The notes beneath the pieces are model-generated. The model did no database searches. It had not been told where the DNA came from and worked only from the letters and a program-made list of their open reading frames with translations. Below are positions 1 to 11,908 of a stretch of DNA of 64,000 nt, piece by piece. Source of the DNA: Apostichopus japonicus. Taxonomy: Eukaryota > Echinodermata > Holothuroidea > Aspidochirotida > Stichopodidae. The stretch covers positions 26,345,484 through 26,409,483 of the forward strand of contig NC_092564.1 in the NCBI RefSeq assembly GCF_037975245.1. The letters are read 5' to 3'. The translations under genes and the position numbers were made by a program. How positions within the stretch are numbered: the stretch's first letter is position 1; every line of letters begins with the position of its first letter.

Positions 1-636
1 TTGCTCGTTGATTGCATGCAAAATCCGCTCTATTCCACTCTATGAAATAGAAACATGGGTTATACTTTTTTTGATAGCACTTTTTTCAATGGTAAGAGAG
101 CAGAGAAACCTGTCTGTACAAAACAATGATGAATATGTTGCATGAGTGCATTTTACATCCAATTATATCCAAATTTGAAGGTGTTGTATAAAACAAATAA
201 TGAATGGTTTCCATTCGTGCAATAGTGCAAATATTTCATGAGTTGAAAGATGTAATTTGTTCCATTCAACTCGGCTGCGCCTCGTTGAATGGAACAAATT
301 ACATCTTTCAACTCATGAAATATTTGCACTATTGCACTCATAACCATTCATTATTTGTATCCCAATACATCTTACCCCATGCAGATCCGACCCTTAGACG
401 CCTAACACCTTCTGCACTATATTCCCTACACCGGCGACCTTCCCTTTATCCATTATTTCACATATACTTACTTTCCGCTTACACCCATTTGCAGTCATAT
501 TTGGTACATTGTTTATTGTTAAAATTCCACCAAGCACCTTGTTTTTTGTTTTTGTTTTTTTGCTTTATTTTAATTTAAATGATTTCTTTAACATTTTTTA
601 AAGCAATTCTTCTCTCCCTTTTGTATCTTTTCGTAG
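1..636. other. Left-edge intron or intergenic stretch
   Basis: Presumably part of the intron upstream of the first visible ankyrin exon. Apart from the hairpin at 193-358 and a pyrimidine-rich tract at 540-633 leading to the acceptor TCGTAG at 631-636, I see no coding signal. The open frame at 204-578 runs through the hairpin and is not a gene. Confidence 0.5.
193..358. repeat. Near-perfect hairpin (MITE-like foldback), about 166 bp
   Basis: The two arms (about 193-270 and 281-358) are reverse complements over about 75 bases, with few mismatches and a short GC-containing loop near 271-283. The outer ends read ACAAATAATGAATGG on the left and CCATTCATTATTTGT on the right. No coding potential. 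The likely origin is a short foldback or MITE; I could not define a target-site duplication. Confidence 0.8.
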
Positions 637-750
637 GATATTGAGACAGGATATCAACAATCATTGTTAATCAAATCAATAACTTACCGGCATCACAAGA
701 TAGCCAAGATGCTGCTGCGATACGGGGCAAAGAGTAACATCTCATTTATG
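637..750 (+). CDS. Ankyrin gene exon a (cassette 1, ankyrin repeat)
   Basis: Acceptor TTTTCGTAG, donor GTAAAA. It encodes 38 residues beginning DIETGYQQSLL and containing HHKIAKMLLRYGAKSN, a typical second ankyrin helix plus turn. It aligns end to end with the exon at 9388-9501, which has the same length and shares GYQ, the SI pair, H..I.K.L and GA. Confidence 0.82.
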
Positions 751-3700
751 GTAAAAAATAAAATAAAAAATACGTCAACTTGTAATCAAAGGCGCAGGCA
801 GGGGGTCCCCCTCCCTTCGCAGCCAGTTGGGACAATTTCCTGATGCTAATACCTCTCTAAACTGTCCTCCAATATCATGCTTCAAAGCACTCGTATTGAC
901 AGTACAAACAGTTCGTAACCTTGATATGATAGAAACATGCCGATGGTCATACTGCTCATACTGGCAATGCTATGAAGCGGGACATGACGTACAGTATAGA
1001 AACAATTATCTCAACTAGGTGCCCTTCGGCATCACCGTCCCTAGTGTCATAACGTTCAGTTTTACAGCTACGTGAAATCATGGAGCTATCTGTTTATAGT
1101 TCCATGGTGAAATGCAGCTTTCTTTATTTCAATGAAATTATGAAATAAAGAAAATCCAGGAAGATGGGAAAGCCGCAAGAAAGTCCTTCTTATTGTTTTC
1201 TTTTCTTGGTTGATTCATCTTTGGGGAAGGGGGAGGGGTCACCTGGTTATGGGCGGGGGAGGGGTCACCTGGTTATGGAAGGGGAGGGGTAACCTGGTTA
1301 TGGAAGGATGATGGGTCATCTGGATACTTAAGGGCAATGGAACTATGATGAAGTGAATATTCACTGTTAGATAACGCTTTAAATAATACGTCAACAAGGG
1401 GCTTGCAATTTCGTGGAAAATCGACTACCACCCCCCCCCCCCTTTCAAGCACCATTGGGTACCCCGTAATTTAGAAGGTGCTGTCCCTTCTGTCTCCTGT
1501 CTTTCGGTCAAATTATAAGAAATTGTTTGTTAGTTTTGTTCACATTTATCTCAATGTAAACTACCAACTATAACACCCCTGAAAATGATTGAAATTTTAC
1601 ATTTAATATTGAACTACGTGTATAGCTCTTAGAATTATGAAGTTTTATTTTCAATGTAGACCAACGCGTACGAAGACATTTCAGTTTACATTTAATCTTG
1701 AATTTTGTGTTTCGTTTCCTATTCCTCAGAATTATGACAACGATAGCTTAAGTATACAAGAAATGACTGCAAAGAAGATGGCGCAACTGGTATATACAGA
1801 CACAAAAGACCTCGAAATTAAAGAGATTATAGAACGACTAAATAAAGACAAAGATCAAGTAAGTATGAGTTAAAAATAAGAAGCGAAATGTTAATTATCG
1901 AATTAGTGATGATTTAATATTTGCGGTAGGAATTCCATGGTTTTTACTGTATTGAGCCTACTCAGTTTGAAATAAACTTAATTTTTGAAGACATTTGGAG
2001 ATATACTCTTACACAACGTATGGTTTCCCAACGTATAATTAAACATGCCGGGTACTGTCGGGAAGGGGCGGAGAATGAGAATCACTACCGCCAACATAAT
2101 ACGTCATGACCATTACACACAATTGTATAATATGTCCTCTTGCGTACCGTCTCTAGTCATGACGTCAGTAGTCTTATGATCATCGTATTAACAAACAGAC
2201 AGCAAAACTGCAGTGTGGTTTCAATGATGCTACATGAATAATCTTATATGACTGTGACACGCTACAGGCTGTAGGGTATAGCCAGGATGAACAACATACT
2301 TCAATCTAAGAAGTACAGCAAAACGCATTGAGATGTGACAAACAATATTCACATTGGCAGCTGATGACCGAGATGGAAACTTTTGTTGTATTCAGCATAC
2401 AGATTGATCTCTACCAAAGACAATAGGCATCTTTTACTCAATGTGGTACACCTACAAGCCGTACATAAAGCAGGCACCGGACGAATTTTACCTCTGGTCC
2501 CCAAGATTTTGCGTCTGGTTTGCCTTTAAAACATCTAGCTAAGCGACAGTTAATTTACGTAAACGGCGCCTGGTCATTTCTCCAACGTTACTACATCAAC
2601 ACCTGAAGGTTTTATTTGGCACTGAATCTCGACAATCGCGAAATACAACGGAAAACTTCAACAACGGGGCAGAGATATAACACCGATGATTCACAATGAT
2701 ATCGTCCATTTCAATACATTAAGCATGTAAAAACAGTACAACGTCTTCATTACACAACTTTGTGCACTGCACGCATGTATGCAGAGACGTAAGTTAGCTG
2801 CACGCTTAAGTCAATGGAGATTTGGTCGAGACTTCTTGATTCATATCTACGGATGGCCTCTCCTATTCTAATGAGGTAGAACGCTCATGTTATCTAATAC
2901 GCTGGTCGGTGGGAGATACGGTAAATTAATAAACAAAGTTTCCACAATTTGACCCTGGTAACTCCAAAATGACGTTTGACCTCCATAAAAAACAATAGGA
3001 GTCTTGTACTTAAACGTGTCACAACTTCATACTAAATATGAGATTGGTCCAAGCTTCCCTTCTTGAGATATCGTGTTTACAAGGTTTTCACAATTTGACC
3101 CCTGGTAACTCCAAAATGACCTGTGACCTCCACAAAAAACAATAGGCTTCTTCTACTCAATGTGGTACTCCTACACACACCAAATATGAGTTTGGTCCAA
3201 TGTTTCCTTCTTTAGATTTCGTGTTTACCAGCAAGGCGTCACACGCATACACACATGCATCCGCCTGCATGACTACAAATGTTGCGATTATCATCGAGAC
3301 CAAAAACTGACGGAGATAGCTGACAACGGATACTTATCAAATTGAAATGATATGGGTGCATGGGGATTATCCATCTCCTAGTATCCTTCCAGTAAATTGC
3401 GATGCACAGTGGGACATGTGACTTTGATTTGAAGAATCCGTAATATCACATCAAATAGACCCTCTGCACATTTTGTACAATAAACTATATGTTCTGAATA
3501 TTTGTCAACAAAACGGACAATGAGAAAATAAGAATCTGTTGCTTTATCTGTTGCTTTACGTCGAACATTTCTCCCTAAATAGGACACTTCTACGGATTCT
3601 GCGGGTTTCTTTAATTTCTATTCTTTTTCTTGTAAGAATGGGGAGGGGGGGGGGGGGGGGGGAAGTGACCTTATGTCATATTCTTAAAAATCACGAAAGT

Positions 3701-6700
3701 GAAAACCCACAGCTGATTGATGGCTTCTGCTAATGCATAGGCTTATATGAATTCATGAGTTTGAGGAAAACAAATGACAAAATAAAGGAGAAACATAAAA
3801 CCTCTTGAACTTATTTCATTTATGACGGCACTGATTCGCGAGCATACTGTAATGTAACAAAAACGAAAGCCCACAAAGCAGTCAGTCCCCAGCGGTGCGA
3901 AAAGTGCTTTCTTTTCTTGTAGAATTTGCACGGGGTTTCTTGACGTCACTCCTCATTAATATTTAATTAGGTAAAACTTTTTCTCAGTCATTAAGCAATT
4001 TATATGTCTGGTAATAACTGAATTTGAGGAAGGAAATGTGTTTAATCCGATCGTTGTTGACAAAAGACACAAAAAAAAAGGAGTGGAAAGGGTATTTCGG
4101 CCGTATTTTTCGAACGTAAATTAACCACTTTTCGAACTGTTTAGAACAGTTGTTGTTTTGGCATGAATATCATCATTTCCAATTTTGAAAACTAGTATAT
4201 TCGCTGAAAAAATCCTTAATCACGAATGAGTATCCATTTCTCTTCAAATTATCCTGTAACGAAGTCAAGTTCACGGCAAATAAATACGCACACGAATACA
4301 GGGAACAAATACAGGTTACGAGTAAAGTGGTGGCTGTCCCATTCCACGTTGGTACGTATTGCACGAAATGGTAAAACCAGGGAGTTGTTATGTTAACAAC
4401 TCCCTGGTAGAACTAAGCGTGTTAAAACTAATGGAATTGAATTGCTTATTATCATGGATCTCCATCTTGTATCGTATGATGAGAGGAACTATTCATGGCC
4501 GTGAAATGACTTTTCTCTGTGGATAGGGGCATAAGGACGTTTTGAGATCATGTCATACTTACTGCCAATACATCGATTCGGTACATCCACACATAACAAT
4601 ATATGCAAACAATGCCATATCGTAACAATCGCTACATTTAGCACTACTCGCTGAAATCAGTCACTCAACACTGGTTTAAATTTATCAACAGCAATAATTT
4701 TATTTAGAGTCTCTCGTGAAGATGGACCAATGCTGGTGCTCTTCCACTAGTACCAGCCCTCATGCCACTGCAAAGACTACAAGCCCTGCCAGTTCCCCTT
4801 CAAATCACCCTCCTGAAATTGTACATCGGGTTGTTAGTAATCAGCCTATGGAGCCTTGTGTATATTTTCAAGCATAACTAGTTTTGTGGAAACATGCAGA
4901 TTATACAATAGGCAATTAAATATGACACCTGAAAGGGCATTTTGGCTTAAAATAGCCAGACAAAGCTCTAGTTCACCCGCTAAAAGACAGTGGTTGACAC
5001 AGGCTGACACCACGATGAGGTCTGCTTTGAGAGATTTTTGGTCAGAGAACTTTCTTTTCTAAGAATGACAACACATTTTTTTTTTTTTTTTGGGGGGGGG
5101 GGGGAGTCTTTTATTTCTCGTTCATATAACATAAAACTTTGAGACGTAAAACTGTAAGAAAATAGAAAAAATTAAGAAAACAAAACATAGCTTTTAAACA
5201 ATATGAAAAGACTTGAGGTAGAGCAGTAGTACGCCAGGAAGTCCAGGAATGGCAGGAAAATTTGGTCGAAGTACATGAATACAATAAGATATCACCCTTT
5301 ATAAGATATAAGAAACAATTTATATATGCTCCCAGCAATAAAATATGTACCCTAGTCTTACAGCGGTAAACTATAATGGTTAAAATATGGTGTAAAACAT
5401 GGTAAATTTGCAAACATGCAGTAGCCCTATAGCTATAGGGTTACTGTGGCAAATAAGTATGTACCATATTTTTATTCTTAGAATAAAAATATGGTTCATA
5501 CTTATTTTACTTTACAAAAACTGTATATACCATATTCTGTAAAACTGTTTAACCTTAACATTATTGTCATGCTTGTTTTGACTGCCTCATATTGACCAAA
5601 TCTGGTGCATATAAAATAGTATGCCATAATATTATACATACGATATCATGACATACAGTATGAGTCGCTTTGTTGTATGTTTCAACTAGGCCAATTATGA
5701 TACAATCCACCAATGAGTGAAATTTAATCAACTTACCGCGTCATGGTGGCTAGCGACGCCTTCTTTTGCATTATTCAAACAAGTAAACCAGAGGGGTAGG
5801 TTTCATACGGAAGCGTATAAGGGACATTGCATTGACGAGTTACCAACTTGACAAAACGACAATTATCTGCAAATTGACGAGTTGACGAGATGGTAACGTG
5901 ACAAAATTCCAAAAATTGACGTTTTGACGAGATAACGGATCTCGTCAATGCAACAATTTTCTGAAAATTGACGAGTTGCACACTTACTACCATCTCGACA
6001 AGATGACAAAATTCAGAAAATTGTTGCATTGACGAGATCCGTTATCTCGTCAACTCGTCAATTTTTGGAATTTTGTCATCTTGTCGAGATGGTAGTAAGT
6101 GTGCAACTCGTCAATTTGCAGAAAATTGTTGCATTGACGAGTCCGTTATCTCGTCAACTCGTCAATTTTCTGAATTTTGTCATCTTGTCGAGATGGTAGT
6201 AAGTGTGCAACTTGTCAATTTGCAGAAAATTGTTGCATTGACGAGATCCGTTATCTCGTCAAAACGTCAATTTTTGGAATTTTGTCATCTTGTCGAGATG
6301 GTAGTAAGTGTGCAACTCGTCAATTTGCAGAAAATTGTTGCATTGACGAGATCCGTTATCTCGTCAACTCGTCAATTTTCTGAATTTTGTCATCTTGTCG
6401 AGATGGTAGTAAGTGTGCAACTCGTCAATTTGCAGAAAATTGTTGCATTGACGAGATCCGTTATCTCGTCAACTCGTCAATTTTTGGAATTTTGTCATCT
6501 TGTCGAGATGGTAGTAAGTGTGCAACTCGTCAATTTGCAGAAAATTGTTGCATTGACGAGTCCGTTATCTCGTCAACTCGTCAATTTTCTGAATTTTGTC
6601 ATCTTGTCGAGATGGTAGTAAGTGTGCAACTTGTCAATTTGCAGAAAATTGTTGCATTGACGAGATCCGTTATCTCGTCAAAACGTCAATTTTTGGAATT

Positions 6701-9700
6701 TTGTCATCTTGTCGAGATGGTAGTAAGTGTGCAACTCGTCAATTTGCAGAAAATTGTTGCATTGACGAGATCCGTTATCTCGTCAACTCGTCAATTTTCT
6801 GAATTTTGTCATCTTGTCGAGATGGTAGTAAGTGTGCAACTCGTCAATTTGCAGAAAATTGTTGCATTGACGAGATCCGTTATCTCGTCAAAACGTCAAT
6901 TTTCTGAATTGCGTTACCATCTCATCAACTCGTCAATTTGCAGATAATTGTCGTTTTGTCAAGTTGGTAACTCGTCAATGCAATGTCCCTTCTACGCTTC
7001 CGTATTTTCAAGCAGTTTCGCGAAATTTATTACGTCTGGCCAAATTTTGGGGGCGGGGCTACAAGAAGACTGCTTTCTGAGCTCATTAACAACAAACGGT
7101 TGTTTACTTTACGTAAATGAGGAGTAATAATTCTATCAATAAATACAGAAAGCTTTCATCAGTAGATGTCATGGATGGCTGACCAAACTTATTTTTCTGG
7201 ATTCGTTGCTCACACACTTAATATTTATCGCATTATCTCATATTTTGCAGCAGTTTCTTCGGGTACCTCCAGATAACTTTCCAGAAAAGTTACCTCCACA
7301 GGTAAAGATTTTTCTTGTACTTTATTTTATTGACATCCAAGAAAAATTTTACCCAAATTAACCCAGTATTTTATACTAAAATTAAAGCCAATAGTAATAA
7401 ATACATTCGTTTCAAAAGTAACCGGGAATGTTTTTCTATAACGCTCAGTGAAGTCTGCTTTTGAGTTTGGAATTTAAAACTTAACCAAATAGATTTTCTT
7501 GTGTCATATTTCATCCACTGCTCTTTTTGTGTCCCAAAAATGATGGTTTGTTTCAATTCATAGAATTATATTTTTAAAAACAAATAAAGTTTCGATAGGA
7601 TATTACGTCAGAACGGTCTTTGTTGTTCTTTCTTTCTTTTTTTTTCTTTGTATTTGTAATAACGTTACTGAAATTGCATCCCTGCACATGATATCTGAAG
7701 TTATAATAATAATAATAATAATAAAATAAAAGTATATTTTTCTATAAAATTAAGCGATAAAGGGTGAATAATATCCCTCAAACCACCAGCTTAAGCCAAA
7801 TATTAAAAAAAAAAATGATGTATGTATATCAAATGGTCACATTGGACATAAGTTTCAACGCAAGAATGAACAAATTTTCGAATTTCGGTAATGTTAAAGC
7901 TGTAAAATGCAAACAATTTTATCTTTCTATTACTGAAAGTGTTACTAATTATGATCGGATAAGTATTGTCATACATACCACCCCCCTCTTCTTCTTTGGG
8001 TGGGTCTGATTATTCATTTATGTCTTCTAATGTTTTCTTTTCGTGAACGATAGATATACAGTCATTCGCTAAACATACCTTTCTTTGTATGACAAACAAA
8101 GGGGGAACAATATAAACTACGTCATTGTTGCAAATATTCCGAAACGATGTAATTAAATAATTAAACCAAATTTTAATTTCTCCTTGTTTCATTGAACGTC
8201 ATTGATGGATCAGTGGTATAACGCAATAACTGAAACAGATTACACAAACGGTATAAAGAAAATTGTCTGGTCATTTGTCTCCGGGATTTTATTCTATTGT
8301 TATAATTTTGCTCAAGGTTTGTAACTTATTTCTGATTGGTATGGACAAACCTATGATAAAGTAGGATGACAATAGTCGAGTTGGATGTTCGTTAATAGTA
8401 TATCCAATGAAATCCAACTGATGATGATTTGATTCCATTTTATGTCTCTATCGTGTCCACTATATACATGGGTTTCGCAGGAATCAATCACTGGAAACAA
8501 TAGGGCATTGTTTAGATTTTCCCTGTAGGAACAATGCATTCTTTTGTTCTTTTTTGCACGTTGTAATATTACCTGCAGCTGTATGCAGTGAAATACAACT
8601 GATGTTGTCCTTGTTTGATCCGTTTTTTCTTCTTCTTCTTTCTTCTTCTGCCGTGCCTACTTTTACATATGGATTCGTTGGGAGCAAAACAAACGATATA
8701 TACTTTCGTTTTCCAATTGTAGTTATTAATCGAAGCGGTAAGGCAAGGAGATATCTTCCTCACGCGGCTTCTCTTAAATAAAGGAATGGATGTCAACCTG
8801 TTAGACAAAGTAAGCAAAATACAAAATATTCTATTTTTATGAGCTTTCTTTTATCCTAAGAACCCGTAATTTATGAAGTGATTTTATTTGATTTTATTCA
8901 GCAAGTTATCATTCTTCATCTAAATACAAAAAAATTGCACATATCAAGAAATATTTAAAAAATACAAGATAGAAATATACTTAAATGCATCAAAAAGAAA
9001 ATGAAATGCCAAGGATAACCCTTTAAGTTAAGATAAAAGCTTATTTCCAAAGGGGTCTAAAGGGGTCCAAAGGGATCCAGTTATACTGGATTTGATGAAG
9101 CATTATTTAAGAAAACAAACAAACTATCCCCCACAACTCATCTTAATTTCCATAACTATTCATTGCCCGACTCATCGTGGCAACCCCACAGCAGTATACA
9201 ATACATGTAAAGTGAGGGCAGTGTCGAGCCCAAATGACAGCCTCCTGGACGGGCAATCCCACCCCCCCCCCCCTCCCTGCCGACACACACCATCCAAGTT
9301 TGCAATAACGGGTTATGCGTTGTTCGTTCGCAGTTCATTAAACGGTGTTTCTAACGTATACTATTATATCGCACAACTTTGTTTCAGTGCCGTGACAGCG
9401 GGTATCAAGTCTCTATTCTTGTTTCATCGATATCGCGATGTCACGAAAACATCTCCAAACTTCTCGTCGAGAAAGGTGCCCAGACAGATGTAGTATTTTT
9501 AGTAAGTATGAGAGATTTATAGAGCAAAAAAAAAAAAAACGCGTCCCCCATTGTCACCTGCTAAATTGTCTTTCAATATGATATATAACGAGTTATTTTA
9601 GATATAGCCTATTAACACATTATTTTGAGCGTTCAACTCTTTGAAAAAACAAAGAACGAAATGCACGAAGTACATTGGCGAGAGAAGACACAGAGAAAAT

Positions 9701-11832
9701 GTTGGTTACAACAAAATAAATGTTATTACAAAAGGTCACGAGATGGGTGATTCATTATTATTATTATTATTAGTAGTAGTAGTAGTGTAGCAGCAGCAGT
9801 ATTGTTATTATTATTATTAGTAGTAGTAGTAGCAGTGTAGCAGCAGCAGTATTATTATTATGATTAGAATTATGATTATTATAATTATTATTATTATTAG
9901 AATTATTATCTAGGTATGCAATTTATTTTCACCAAGAGTGACATTTTCTTTGGCTATAAGCTAATTCTGAGTCATCCGTATAATTTTCTCATCCTTCATT
10001 TGAAGTACTATATCTTTAGTCAAAAGATGAATAATGAAGTGCCAATATTAAATGAATTTATCAATAAATGTAAGTTCATCCTTCAAGTAGAAAAAAGTTT
10101 GGATAGATCTCATATACGGAGCAAAACAACTTATGATAGCCTTTGTACTGCGTTCAGAAATTGTCATTTAATTCATGAACTCAGTTAAACGTTTAAATTA
10201 CTATGTATAAGCGATAGTTATGATATTATTAGATCCGTTAAAAAAAATGCATTTAATATTCATATGTACACATGCATGTATTTATAGAATAAATGAGATG
10301 GAAAAACCAAAAAATTATTATTATTATTATTATTATTAATATTATTATTATTATTAGAATTATGAAGAGAAGGAAGATTGCCTGTCAAAAGTGACTGCTC
10401 TATCTGCAGCGATAGATGAGAGGGACAAAAACCCGAAAAATATACAAATGGCAGAAATTGTTGAGTTACTTCAGAGAAAAATAGACGAATCGGTGAGTAT
10501 AGTTCCGTTAGTTTTGTTGTGTTTTTACATCCCTCCTTAATTCTCTCTACTCACGTACACTATACGCGCCTTTGTTTGCACCTCTGTTTACACGTGTTTG
10601 AAAGTGTGTGTTTGCACGTGAATGGCAGAAACCCAATACGCGTGGAAATTGTTTTTATTGCAAATTTAAGAATTGGTTGATTTGGAGGAGGAGGGTGGAG
10701 GAGGGGAGTTGAAACCTGTCGTGTCAGTTTGTCAGAACAAAATACAAAACCTGGAATACCGTGCATATATTCTCTTGACAACCTTTTGACTACTCCAGTA
10801 TTTGGGAATTATGCTGTTTAAGTTGCGGGGATGTTTGCGTGAAGAAATTAGAATGTTTCATCTCGCCTTTAGTTTCTACCATTAATGATTCTCTTTCTGA
10901 CAAAGCTCGTATGACGACATAAGCAGTTTCTCAAAAATGTAGCATTTTCATAGTATATTGTACTAATGTCAAGACACAAATTGACATTTGAAGTATGTTA
11001 ACCATAGTAAACTACGTTATGCAATACCAGGCTATGCAGAACCATGGGGAACGAATATTAGTATATACCCGTATAATAACACCGACATAGCAGTACATAG
11101 CAAAGATCAGTAACAAGTTTTAAAAATGCCCGTGCGCAGTGCGTGCCTATTTTTTCAACTATATATTATGCCGGCTTCCTTACTTTGGGCATAATCATAT
11201 TTGCAACAATACTTTTAATGCCAAGGGATTCCGAAAGAAGAGACCGATCCCCCTCCCTGAATCCGACCCAAGCTAATTTTTATAGTGAAGGAACAATAGA
11301 TTTCTTATGAACAATAGATTTCTTTGTTGTTACTTCCGTTTGCTTTTCTTCTTTGTGCTCCTCACAGCAACAGTCTCAAACCAGCATCGTGGTTGCTGCG
11401 AATGTTCCAGAAGCTGTAAGTACTGTATGTTTGTATCTAACTTATGCTCAAATTGGCCTGCATTTCAATATTCGGGCATAAACTTTGGTACACCATATCT
11501 AGTTTAACTGTTGTGACTGTATGTGTATGTATAGTGCGAGCCCCACTTGCATCAAACGGGTCCACCATCTTTTGTGTGTGTTTTTGTGTTAGTGTGTGAT
11601 CGTTTGATGTGTTTATTTAAACATTATGCACAGCTTCAATAGCCTAACATAAGCATGCGTCTGTTTGTGTTCTTGTACATATAACATAAGATAAGGTAAC
11701 AGATCAAAGGGCCAAGAAGGGCACATGCCCCATGGAAAGCCCAACCGTAGAAAAGCCCAGCACAGTAATACATACAAACAACAGCAATTGATAACAAATA
11801 AATTAATAAATAAACTTTAATAATAATAATAA

Positions 11833-11908
<76 letters not shown>

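Larger units (their letters stand above)
1859..7250 (+). other. 5.4-kb intron of the ankyrin gene, repeat-rich
   Basis: Contains a dispersed repeat (a partial copy near 2420-2470, a tandem pair at 2936-3240), a run of about 20 G near 3643-3662, hairpins at 4376-4408 and 5450-5507, a T-run/G-run junction at 5079-5104 and the foldback transposon at 5805-7005. I see no convincing exon, but the upstream partner of the 87-nt exon type could be hidden here. Confidence 0.5.
9502..10357 (+). other. Intron with compound triplet microsatellites
   Basis: Holds a compound (ATT)/(AGT)/(AGC) array at about 9753-9912 and an (ATT)n tract at 10313-10357 that runs directly into the next acceptor. The open frame at 9916-10188 shows no recognisable protein. 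Confidence 0.6.

Noticed and set aside
4721-5062. Short Ser/Thr/Pro-rich frame and a following frame with SPAKRQWLTQADTTMRSALRDF
   Set aside because: The second looks somewhat protein-like, but there are no matching splice sites, no homologue I recognise, and no phase fit to the ankyrin exons.
6077-6914. Possible CRISPR-like array
   Set aside because: The whole unit is repeated with no unique spacers, the period is 105 bp, and the genome is animal.
6073-6947. Long overlapping open frames with repeated FCHLVEMVVSVQLVN-like peptides
   Set aside because: They arise because the 105-bp satellite unit is a multiple of three and lacks stops in some frames; the array is part of a foldback element.
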